Source: Planctomycetes bacterium RBG_16_41_13
GTDB lineage: Bacteria > Planctomycetota > Brocadiia > Brocadiales > Brocadiaceae
DNA length: 6,186 nt
Reading direction: 5' to 3'
Assembly (NCBI GenBank): GCA_001828295.1
Contig: MHYI01000224.1
Span: 1 to 6,186, forward strand
Shown: in pieces, positions 1-6,186 of the stretch
Layout: every line of letters starts with the position of its first letter
How positions within the stretch are numbered: position 1 is the first letter of the stretch
Notes under the pieces: generated by a model
Databases searched by the model: none
What the model saw: the letters and a program-made list of their open reading frames with translations, nothing else
What the model was told of the DNA's origin: nothing
Program-made: the position numbers and the translations under genes

Positions 1-1
1 A

Positions 2-241
2 ATCGATTTTGACCCGAATGACGGTATCATCCTTGTCAAATACCAGAGTACTGCTTCTGAACAAAAAACGTACCTTATAAATTCCAGGAACAAAACCGTC
101 AGCGGGATTGATACCACAAAATTCTGGCTGCCAGACTATTCAAGAGAACAGAAGGCGAACAAAAAACTTCTTCATTTTCTGCAGGCAAACGGTTATTCTC
201 CCTCCAACATTCATTACAAAAAAAATCAAGACCGAAAATAA
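2..241 (+). CDS. C-terminal fragment of an unrecognised protein (5' end outside window)
   Basis: A reading frame enters from the left edge and stays open for 79 codons to a TAA at 239-241. The other two plus-strand frames hit stops by about position 12 and 80. An open run of this length in A+T-rich DNA favours real coding sequence. The visible part begins IDFDPNDGIILVKYQ and ends in a hydrophilic, lysine-rich tail (SNIHYKKNQDRK). It has an aromatic patch FWLPDY near the middle and no membrane segment, signal or cysteine. I do not recognise a family and assign no function. The gene runs convergently towards glgC, with 50 bp between the two stop codons, so it belongs to a different transcription unit from the glycogen operon. 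Confidence 0.6.
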   Translation: MDFDPNDGIILVKYQSTASEQKTYLINSRNKTVSGIDTTKFWLPDYSREQKANKKLLHFLQANGYSPSNIHYKKNQDRK

Positions 242-272
242 AAGGTAACTATTCAGCGTAAACATTACAGTC

Positions 273-292
273 GAACATCAGCATGGATGTTT
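273..292. terminator. Weak hairpin between convergent genes, possible terminator
   Basis: Within the 50-bp convergent spacer, GAACATC (273-279) can pair with GATGTTT (286-292) around a 6-base loop. This gives about 7 bp including one G-U pair. The right arm ends on the last base of the glgC stop codon. The stem is A+T-rich and neither strand has a good U-run directly after it, so it is a poor match to an intrinsic terminator. It is reported because it is the only inverted repeat I see where two converging transcripts must end. Confidence 0.2.
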
Positions 293-1530
293 CATATCAG
301 ATGCATTTCCTTGTGTGCAACTACGATGCCTTTTTCAGTTACCGTAAATTGTTTTCCATCATGCTGCAAATCATATCCTATTTTCATCCCATCCGGTATT
401 GTTACATGTTTATCAATGATTGCATTTTTAATCTTAACGTTTTTCCCGATTCTTACACCTTCCATTATAATTGAACCCATCACAGATGATTGAGCATCGA
501 TAGTAACATTGGGGGATATAATGGATTTCCCGATGCTGGCGTCATTGATCAGGCATCCATTTGATATCAATGCATCTTTTATCATTCCGTTTTTCTCATT
601 TTCTAATGAATATTTTGCGGGGGGATATTGCTTATTATATGTTCGTATAGGCCACGTATCATCAAAAAGATCAAAGTCAGGATTTTTTTTAACCAGATCA
701 ATATTCGCCTCCCAATATGCATCTAAAGTACCAATATCTCTCCAATAGTTAGCCGTATTATGCCCATTGCCATTAAAAATAAATGAAAGCACCCGGTCTT
801 TTTGAATCATCGTTGGAATAATATTTTTCCCAAAATCTCTGTTCGTATCATTTTTTGCATTCTCTATTATTCGCTTTACAAGCACCTCTGTATTGAACAA
901 ATATATGCCCATAGAAACAAGGGCGACATTTTGATTTGAGGGAAGCGGTTTGGGATTAGAAGGTTTTTCATCAAAATCAATTATACGGGAATTATTATCT
1001 ATGCCTACAACGCCAAACCGGCTGGCATCTTCCAACGGCGCTTCAATACAGGGAACCGTCAGATCTGCTTTGTTTACGATATGGTAATTTATCAGTTCCG
1101 AGTAATCCATTTTGTATATGTGATCGCCCGCTAAAATCAATACCATCTCGGGGCGTTCCCTTTCCAGAACATATATATTCTGATATACCGCATCGGAAGT
1201 TCCAAGATACCACATTTCGCTGGTTCTCTTTTGAGGAGGGATGTTTTCAATAAACTCATCCAGCTCGGAATTGAAAATATTCCAACCTACCCGTAAATGC
1301 CTGTCTAATGAATAAGACTTATACTGTGTTAAAACGCATATTTTTCTTAATCCTGAATTAATGCAATTACTTAACGTAAAATCTATAATGCGATAAATGC
1401 CGCCGAAAGGGACTGCTGGCTTTGCCCTGTCTCTGGTCAGGGGATACAACCTTTCACCTTTGCCCCCCGCAAGCAGCATTACAAGGACTTTTCTAAATAA
1501 TGTATGATCAAACGGTTTTATCATTGTCAT
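292..1530 (-). CDS. glgC: Glucose-1-phosphate adenylyltransferase (ADP-glucose pyrophosphorylase)
   Basis: This cytoplasmic enzyme makes ADP-glucose and pyrophosphate from ATP and glucose-1-phosphate, the committed step of bacterial glycogen synthesis. The 412 residues are normal family length. The N-terminal nucleotidyltransferase fold carries the loop LAGGKGERL (20-28), LTRDRAKP (31-38), YRIIDF (46-51), GTSDAV (110-115), the catalytic-type LAGDHIYKMDY (133-143, D142), the glucose-1-phosphate motif DEKP (187-190, K189), SMGIYLF (206-212) and YWRDIGTLDAYW (262-273). The C-terminal part, from about 320, is a left-handed beta-helix ending in KGIVVAHKEM, as in E. coli GlgC. E. coli Lys39, which binds the activator fructose-1,6-bisphosphate, aligns with Asp34 here, so enteric-type activation is unlikely. 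The ATG lies 23 bp inside the response-regulator gene, with only a weak purine stretch (AGAAAGAAAA) before it, which suggests coupled translation. Met3 is an alternative start that would not change the protein meaningfully. Confidence 0.96.
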   Translation of the reverse strand: MTMIKPFDHTLFRKVLVMLLAGGKGERLYPLTRDRAKPAVPFGGIYRIIDFTLSNCINSGLRKICVLTQYKSYSLDRHLRVGWNIFNSELDEFIENIPPQKRTSEMWYLGTSDAVYQNIYVLERERPEMVLILAGDHIYKMDYSELINYHIVNKADLTVPCIEAPLEDASRFGVVGIDNNSRIIDFDEKPSNPKPLPSNQNVALVSMGIYLFNTEVLVKRIIENAKNDTNRDFGKNIIPTMIQKDRVLSFIFNGNGHNTANYWRDIGTLDAYWEANIDLVKKNPDFDLFDDTWPIRTYNKQYPPAKYSLENEKNGMIKDALISNGCLINDASIGKSIISPNVTIDAQSSVMGSIIMEGVRIGKNVKIKNAIIDKHVTIPDGMKIGYDLQHDGKQFTVTEKGIVVAHKEMHLI

Positions 1531-1891
1531 TTTTCTTTCTTTTATTAAGTAATTCTTTAATCTTGTCTTTTAATTCTTTTAAATCAGATGATTTAACAAT
1601 GTATGCATCAGCCGACCATGACATGAAATTGTTCTGATAATTGCTATACGCTGTATTAATAATTATGGGAATGTTTTTATGTTCACTCAAAATTCTGCAC
1701 ATAGACTCAATGCCGTCCATCATGGGCATATTTATGTCCATTACCACTAAGTCAGGTTTAAAATATCGTGCGTTCTCAATAGCCTCTATCCCATTCGTAG
1801 CCGTAACAACTTTATAACCTTCTATTGCAAGTTCCTGTTCATATAACAAAATCTGATTTTTATCATCTTCTACCAATAATATCGTATCCAT
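1508..1891 (-). CDS. Stand-alone receiver-domain response regulator (CheY/Spo0F-like)
   Basis: This is a 127-residue phosphoacceptor protein made of one receiver domain and nothing else. The acidic pair D9/D10 (LVEDD), phosphorylation site D52 (VVMDINMP), switch residue T80 (IINTAY), the aromatic Y97 and the conserved K100 (YIVKSS) are all present, so it should be phosphorylatable. A short charged tail (KRKKNDNDKTV) follows, with no DNA-binding, diguanylate cyclase or enzyme output domain. It probably acts by protein-protein contact or in a phosphorelay. A strong Shine-Dalgarno GAAGGGAG (1898-1905) lies 6 bases before the ATG. The gene follows the histidine kinase by 21 bp, so the kinase is the likely partner. 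Its last 23 bp overlap the start of glgC. The target is unknown; the position hints at glycogen metabolism, but that is inference. Confidence 0.93.
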   Translation of the reverse strand: MDTILLVEDDKNQILLYEQELAIEGYKVVTATNGIEAIENARYFKPDLVVMDINMPMMDGIESMCRILSEHKNIPIIINTAYSNYQNNFMSWSADAYIVKSSDLKELKDKIKELLNKRKKNDNDKTV

Positions 1892-1912
1892 TTTAAACTC
1901 CCTTCAATATAA

Positions 1913-3622
1913 TTATTTCTTTACCGGCAGAAAAATGGAAAACGTAGCGCCTTGGTTTAATTCGCTTTTTACTTTTATAAAGCCTTCATGATCATCTACA
2001 ATTTTCTGCGATACCGCCAAACCAATGCCGGTCCCTTCCCTTTTTTTAGTATAAAATGGAGTAAAAATATTTTCTATCGTGTCCGCATCCATACCCTCTC
2101 CGGTATCAGTAATATTTATTCTCACATATTCATCCTCTTTCGATGTTTCAATAATCAGTTTTCCTCCGTTTTGCATCGATTCAGCGGCATTTTTAAAAAT
2201 ATTTAAAAAAACCTGCCGTATCTGATCCTGATCAACCACAATATCCGGTATCATTAATTCGTATTTTCTAACTACCTCTATGCCGATGTTTTTAAAATAA
2301 GATTCCATGAGCGATATTGTATTGTCAACTATTTCATTTACCTGAGTTTTCACTTTGGCAGGTTTAGCAACTTTGCTAAAATCCATTACGACTGCAAGAA
2401 TTTTTTCTAACCTGTTTACCTCATCAATAATAATTTCTGCGCTATTCTTTATTGTTTTATTATCCGTTGCTTCGCGGATTATTGATCGGGCGAATCCACC
2501 GATAGTCACCAAAGGATTTCGTATTTCATGGGCAATATAACCCGCCATGTTCCCGATAACCGCAAGCTTTTCAGAACGTACCAACCGTTCCTGTGCGTCT
2601 TTCAGTTGAATAATTTTCTTCTCTAATGTCTTGTACGCATCCGCGTTTTCAATCGCCAGCGCTGCGTGATTCGCAAATGTGGATAAAAGCATTACCATTT
2701 CATCTCTTATTGGTTTTTTACTGTAGATATTATCTGCGCAAATAGCCCCAATCGCTTTATCTCTTACAATTAAAGGAACGCAGACAAATTCATTTGAACC
2801 AATCATATTTACAAAATTCTTGTTGATATTGGGATTGTTAAATGCATTTCTTTCCACGATAACCTTCTTTTTTCTGATGCATGAAACAATAACCTCATTT
2901 TCGTCATCCAGCGAATATGCCATCAGCCGGGTAATCATATGCAAGGGAGAATCATATTGATAATTATCTTCCGACGCCTTTATTAAATCCTCCAGCATTT
3001 TGTATTTATGTGCTATTTCATTCCATATCTTATTCGCTTCGGCAACATCTGATGGACCTACCGCCATCTTGCCGAAAACAATGTTGCGGTCAGGGTCCAC
3101 AACAAAAAGCCTTGCCCGGTTAAACCCCAGCGCAGTTCCAGCCGTCACACACGTCAGAATCAAATGAAGAAGCCGGTCAATTTGAAGCGTCCCCTGCATT
3201 AATTCAGCTAATTTTCTCAATAAATCATATTGATGAATCTTCTCTTCTTTTAACGTAATATCGGTAGTGATTTTTAATAAATGCGTTATGCATCCCTTTT
3301 CATCCTTAATTGGCACCGATACATTTTGCAGGTATTTTCTTGTATCTTTATCAGCGCTTAACTGAACCTCGCTGTATTGTTTTCTGCCGCTGGAAAGAAC
3401 CTTGAGCGTTGCGCAACTATTCTTATCCTTGCATTCACAGTCAAATATCTCACGGCATGATTTTCCTACCGGATCATAATTCAATTTCAAAATAGAAGAA
3501 AGTGTGCGGTTCGCCCATACAACATTAAGATCATGATCAAGCAATGCCAATCCGGCAACTCCCAAATCTGAAATATTATTTATAATATCTTCCAGTCTGA
3601 ATTTTATAATATCCGGCAACAT
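1913..3622 (-). CDS. Cytoplasmic PAS-GAF sensor histidine kinase
   Basis: This 569-residue kinase has no hydrophobic segment long enough to cross a membrane, so it should sense a cytoplasmic signal. The order is a PAS domain (about 10-125), a GAF domain (about 140-330, ending FANHAALAIENADAY), a short coiled linker, a DHp/HisKA domain with phosphoacceptor H365 in AHEIRNP (364-370), and an HATPase domain. The ATPase boxes are intact: N box (N474, N478), G1 box DTGEGM (506-511), F box FTPFYTKK (520-527) and G2 box GTGIGL (530-535). The HEIRNP motif and domain style resemble NtrB-like soluble kinases. The PAS domain contains C56, C62, C64 and C70, a tight cluster that could bind metal or respond to redox state (inference). 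The ATG is directly preceded by an in-frame TAA, which fixes the start. The ribosome site is weak (TTTGGACAG). The kinase sits 108 bp after glgA and 21 bp before its probable partner receiver. Confidence 0.94.
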   Translation of the reverse strand: MLPDIIKFRLEDIINNISDLGVAGLALLDHDLNVVWANRTLSSILKLNYDPVGKSCREIFDCECKDKNSCATLKVLSSGRKQYSEVQLSADKDTRKYLQNVSVPIKDEKGCITHLLKITTDITLKEEKIHQYDLLRKLAELMQGTLQIDRLLHLILTCVTAGTALGFNRARLFVVDPDRNIVFGKMAVGPSDVAEANKIWNEIAHKYKMLEDLIKASEDNYQYDSPLHMITRLMAYSLDDENEVIVSCIRKKKVIVERNAFNNPNINKNFVNMIGSNEFVCVPLIVRDKAIGAICADNIYSKKPIRDEMVMLLSTFANHAALAIENADAYKTLEKKIIQLKDAQERLVRSEKLAVIGNMAGYIAHEIRNPLVTIGGFARSIIREATDNKTIKNSAEIIIDEVNRLEKILAVVMDFSKVAKPAKVKTQVNEIVDNTISLMESYFKNIGIEVVRKYELMIPDIVVDQDQIRQVFLNIFKNAAESMQNGGKLIIETSKEDEYVRINITDTGEGMDADTIENIFTPFYTKKREGTGIGLAVSQKIVDDHEGFIKVKSELNQGATFSIFLPVKK

Positions 3623-3730
3623 TTATCTGTCCAAAGGTTAAGTTAAGTTAGTCCTGCCAAGTATAATTAACAAGGAATTTGCATTTCCCCACCCCCGCCT
3701 TGCGAAATAGCAATTACAGGGAAAACAAGA
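3623..3730 (-). other. Non-coding gap between glgA and the kinase: G-rich block, nested hairpin, direct repeats
   Basis: This is the only sizeable break in an otherwise tightly packed operon. On the minus strand it contains GGCGGGGGTGGGG (3699-3687), which stands out against A+T-rich flanks. Outer arms at 3719-3724 and 3684-3689 (GGGAAA/TTTCCC on the plus strand) could pair over 6 bp. They enclose an inner 4-bp TTGC/GCAA stem (3700-3703 with 3710-3713). No U-run follows, so this is not a standard terminator; it could affect transcript stability or partial read-through. Nearer the kinase start are short tandem repeats TAACT, TAACT, TAACC (3650-3636). A TATACT at 3665-3660 could be a -10 box, but I find no matching -35. 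Whether the kinase has its own promoter is open. Confidence 0.35.
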
Positions 3731-5194
3731 TTAATTCCTCAAAATATTTTCATAAAGAGAGGTATACTTTCGCGCGCTTTCCTCCCATAGCCAGTTCTGT
3801 TTCATTCCGTTTCTCATAAGTTTCGTCCACTCTGAACGATTTTTATAGAAATCAAGCGCCCGTATAATTGTTGCATACAATAAATCTGCATTATATTCTT
3901 TAAATGAAAACCCATTTGCTTTTTCTTTATAAACTTTTTCGTGACGAACGTCAAAAATCGTGTCCGCAAGGCCTCCGGTATGTCTTACAATCGGGACCGT
4001 TCCATATTTTATGCTATATAATTGATTTAACCCGCATGGTTCATAGCGCGATGGCATTAAAAAAATATCTGCCCCAGCTTCAATTCCATGCGCCAGTGGT
4101 TCATTAAACGAGATATTTGCCGAAACCTTTACAGGGACAAGTTTAGCATACTGTTTGAAAAAATCCTGATAGGCAGGTTCTCCGGAACCTAATAAAACGA
4201 ATTGTATATCCAATCTAAGCAATTTATTAAAGATCTTCATTACTAAGTCCAGACCCTTTTGGTCCGTCAGACGGGTAATCATTGCGATTATGGGAGCATC
4301 CTTTTCCGGCAGTTCCAGTTTTCTTTGCAAGACGTTTTTGCAGACATGTTTACCGGAAAGGTTTTTGTCCGAATAATTAGCCGCAATAAGCGCATCGCTT
4401 TCAGGATTCCATAATGAATAATCTATACCATTAAGAATTCCATAAATGTCCTTTGACCTCGTTCTTAATACACCATCCAGGCGTTCTCCAAATTCCTGCG
4501 TCTGAATTTCTTCGGCATATGTTTCGCTTACTGTAGTAAGACTATCACTAAAGATAATGCCTGCTTTAAGAAAATTTAACATTCCATAGAATTCTAAATA
4601 ATCCCGATGAAAAAGACCCCAGTCTAATCCCGTGTATTTCATACATTCAGCCGAAAATAATCCCTGATACGCAAGATTGTGAATGGTCATTATCGTCCGT
4701 GTCTTTTTAAAACATTCGTTATTCCTGTATATTGTTTTTAAATAAACAGGGACAAGCCCGGTCTGCCAATCGTTGCAATGGATAATATCCGGGCAAGGTT
4801 TTAAACGCAGCATTAATTCCAGGGCGCTTCTGGCAAAGAAGACAAAACGCTCGCTATTATCTTCATAATTGCGCATGGTGCCCGGATAGTTATACAGACC
4901 ATTTCTCCCGAAATAGTGTTCGTTGTGTAAGAAATATATCGGAACATTTGTACCAGGCAAACAACTTCTATATACACAACAGATTTTTGCATCGTCTCCG
5001 ATGTTTACCGTAAAAGTGATATCTGTCTTTTCTATGGTGCAATTACATTCTTTCACCATATTATAAAATGGCATTATTACCGTTACGTTGATGCCTAATT
5101 TATTTAAATTTTTTGGTATTACACTCGAGATGTCAGCCAGCCCCCCTGATTTTGCAAAGGGAAGAACCTCAGATGATACATATACTACATTCAC
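3731..5194 (-). CDS. glgA: Glycogen synthase, ADP-glucose type (GT5)
   Basis: GlgA transfers glucose from ADP-glucose to the non-reducing end of alpha-1,4-glucan in the cytoplasm. The 487 residues match the usual length of about 480. The N-terminal Rossmann domain opens with [17 protein letters not shown], including the sugar-nucleotide motif K15-S-G-G (K-x-G-G). It continues with HNEHYFGR (90-97), the IIHCNDWQT segment (H139, 137-145) and TIHNLAYQG (170-178). The C-terminal GT-B domain has NGID (255-258), ITRLTDQKG (306-314, R308 and K313) and the catalytic-site motif [11 protein letters not shown] (382-392, E385), followed by RHTGGLADT (404-412). The start is GTG. Its frame matches the family N-terminus exactly, and a GAGGA ribosome site lies 9 bases upstream. 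The GTG overlaps the TGA stop of the preceding galT-like gene, so translation is probably coupled. Confidence 0.97.
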   Translation of the reverse strand: MNVVYVSSEVLPFAKSGGLADISSVIPKNLNKLGINVTVIMPFYNMVKECNCTIEKTDITFTVNIGDDAKICCVYRSCLPGTNVPIYFLHNEHYFGRNGLYNYPGTMRNYEDNSERFVFFARSALELMLRLKPCPDIIHCNDWQTGLVPVYLKTIYRNNECFKKTRTIMTIHNLAYQGLFSAECMKYTGLDWGLFHRDYLEFYGMLNFLKAGIIFSDSLTTVSETYAEEIQTQEFGERLDGVLRTRSKDIYGILNGIDYSLWNPESDALIAANYSDKNLSGKHVCKNVLQRKLELPEKDAPIIAMITRLTDQKGLDLVMKIFNKLLRLDIQFVLLGSGEPAYQDFFKQYAKLVPVKVSANISFNEPLAHGIEAGADIFLMPSRYEPCGLNQLYSIKYGTVPIVRHTGGLADTIFDVRHEKVYKEKANGFSFKEYNADLLYATIIRALDFYKNRSEWTKLMRNGMKQNWLWEESARKYTSLYENILRN

Positions 5195-6186
5195 AATTTC
5201 ATATCCTCATTGTTGTTTTGGATGTTCGCATTCCTGAGAAATTCAGCGGCAGTCTCAGGCATAACCGTATTAATATAAAAACCACTGCCCCACTCAAATC
5301 CGGCGATGTTTGTCAGGCGTGGAATAATCTCTATATGCCAGTGATAATATTCTATTTCTCCATAGGTAAAAGGCGTTGTGTGAATAATATAATTATAAGG
5401 AGGAAATGTTAAACAAGCCTCCAGCTTTAATATTGTTTTCTGTAATATTTTTGCTAATTCCTCAACCTCGAGTTTTTGTATGTTTTCAAAATGAGACGCA
5501 TGCGTTTTTGACAAAATCCAAATCTCAAAAGGGAAACGGGAGGCATACGGCGTAAACGCTATAAAATTTTTTCCTTCCATTACAATTCTGGCGCCCGTTG
5601 ATAATTCCTGTCTGACCATATCACAAAATAAACAACGCCCCCTGTATTTGTAGAATGCCTCCGCTCCTTCCATTTCGTGGATAACCGTAATAGGCACAAT
5701 CGGAGTAACAATTAACTGGGAATGCGAGTGCTCCAGAGAGGCGCCTGCGGCTCTTCCCACATTTTTAAACAACAATCCGTAAATGAAACGTTTGTCCTTT
5801 TTTAAATCAATCATCCTGTCCCTGTACGTCCACAATATTTCTTCCACCTGCCAGGTAGACATTTCCGTTAGCGATGTAATATGCATGGGACTTTCAATAA
5901 TCACCTCGTGAGCGCCTACGCCACTCATAGTATCATATATTCCCACACCCTGTTTGTTCAATCCCCCCTCAATTTTTAATGCCGGGTATTTATTCGGAAC
6001 AACCCTTACCCTCCACCCTTTTTTATTTGCATGGCTGTCTTTTTCCCTATATGCCATAATTTCAGGAGGAGTCTTATCTTCATTGCCTTCGCAAAACGGA
6101 CAAAACACATCTGCATTTGATGGATAGTGCGTTTCTATCTTAAAATCGTTAGGCCGCATAGCCCGTTCCGTCGCAATAATAACCCA
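5191..6186 (-). CDS. galT: GalT-family nucleotidyltransferase, ADP-glucose phosphorylase-like (5' end outside window)
   Basis: This HIT-superfamily hexose-1-phosphate nucleotidyltransferase works through a histidine-nucleotide intermediate. The first in-frame ATG (6159) is not the start: the nine codons before it read WVIIATERA, the family's N-terminal motif (usually after ELRKDP-x-GR), so the gene continues past the window by roughly a dozen codons. Counting from that internal Met, the probable zinc ligands are C20 and C23 (FCPFC), H93 and H144, and the nucleophile is H146 in HSHSQ (144-148). A second pair, C176/C179, and YHWHIEIIP (272-280) follow. HSHSQ instead of the classical HPHGQ, plus [18 protein letters not shown] and [11 protein letters not shown], resemble the Arabidopsis ADP-glucose phosphorylase as I remember it. 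The product could be ordinary galactose-1-phosphate uridylyltransferase or an enzyme interconverting ADP-glucose and glucose-1-phosphate. The glgA overlap favours the latter. Confidence 0.9.
   Translation of the reverse strand, partial: WVIIATERAMRPNDFKIETHYPSNADVFCPFCEGNEDKTPPEIMAYREKDSHANKKGWRVRVVPNKYPALKIEGGLNKQGVGIYDTMSGVGAHEVIIESPMHITSLTEMSTWQVEEILWTYRDRMIDLKKDKRFIYGLLFKNVGRAAGASLEHSHSQLIVTPIVPITVIHEMEGAEAFYKYRGRCLFCDMVRQELSTGARIVMEGKNFIAFTPYASRFPFEIWILSKTHASHFENIQKLEVEELAKILQKTILKLEACLTFPPYNYIIHTTPFTYGEIEYYHWHIEIIPRLTNIAGFEWGSGFYINTVMPETAAEFLRNANIQNNNEDMKL
5204..5208 (-). promoter_or_regulatory. Ribosome binding site that supports the GTG start of glgA
   Basis: GAGGA on the minus strand lies inside the end of the galT-like gene, 9 bases before the GTG at 5194-5192. 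It supports the non-ATG start. No nearby in-frame ATG competes, and the protein begins with the family motif directly after this codon. Confidence 0.7.

Noticed and set aside
283..748. Plus-strand open frames at 283-474, 287-493 and 509-748
   Set aside because: They lie opposite glgC, whose motifs fix the coding strand. The translations show no recognisable domain, and they behave as shadows of the real gene.
1988..2540. Plus-strand open frames at 1988-2206 and 2355-2540
   Set aside because: They lie opposite the ATPase and DHp domains of the histidine kinase, which has a full set of motifs on the minus strand.
3636..3650. Tandem TAACT-type repeats as a possible CRISPR or operator array
   Set aside because: There are only three 5-base units, the last imperfect and with no spacers. 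This is too short to call, so it is kept only as a note in the gap entry.
3660..3665. TATACT as a -10 promoter box for the kinase
   Set aside because: No -35-like hexamer is found 16-18 bases upstream, and single -10 matches are common in A+T-rich DNA.
3904..4107. Plus-strand open frame opposite the C-terminal domain of glgA
   Set aside because: The minus strand here encodes conserved glycogen synthase motifs, and the plus-strand product resembles nothing known.
5113..5412. Plus-strand open frame of 99 codons across the glgA/galT junction
   Set aside because: It covers conserved coding sequence of two genes on the other strand and has no recognisable motif.

Overview
The window reads as part of one glycogen (alpha-1,4-glucan) synthesis operon, all on the minus strand, from an A+T-rich bacterium. 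No rRNA or other taxonomic marker is present. The GlgC N-terminal wording (LTRDRAKPAVPFGG, then WNIFNSELDEF) and the GalT-like protein resemble versions I associate with Planctomycetes, including the anammox (Brocadiales) lineage. That assignment is inference and only moderately secure.

In transcription order (right to left) the layout is as follows. (1) A GalT-family nucleotidyltransferase, 6186-5191, whose reading frame runs off the right edge, so its true start lies outside the window. (2) Glycogen synthase GlgA, 5194-3731, with a GTG start that overlaps the GalT stop by 4 bp (GTGA). (3) A 108-bp non-coding gap, 3730-3623, holding a G/C-rich block, a weak nested hairpin and short direct repeats. 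(4) A soluble PAS-GAF histidine kinase, 3622-1913. (5) A stand-alone CheY/Spo0F-like receiver protein, 1891-1508. (6) ADP-glucose pyrophosphorylase GlgC, 1530-292, which starts inside the receiver gene (23-bp overlap). On the plus strand, 2-241 is the C-terminal end of an unrecognised protein. It converges on glgC across a 50-bp spacer.

GlgC makes ADP-glucose from glucose-1-phosphate and ATP, and GlgA polymerises it into alpha-1,4-glucan. The GalT-family protein looks closer to the plant ADP-glucose phosphorylase branch than to classical Leloir GalT. It may therefore act on ADP-glucose or glucose-1-phosphate in the same pathway. A two-component pair sits between the two core glg genes, and its regulator has no output domain. 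This suggests that glycogen metabolism is tied to a cytoplasmic sensory signal, possibly redox or metal related given four clustered cysteines in the PAS domain. No branching enzyme, phosphorylase, mobile element, tRNA, rRNA or CRISPR array is visible here.
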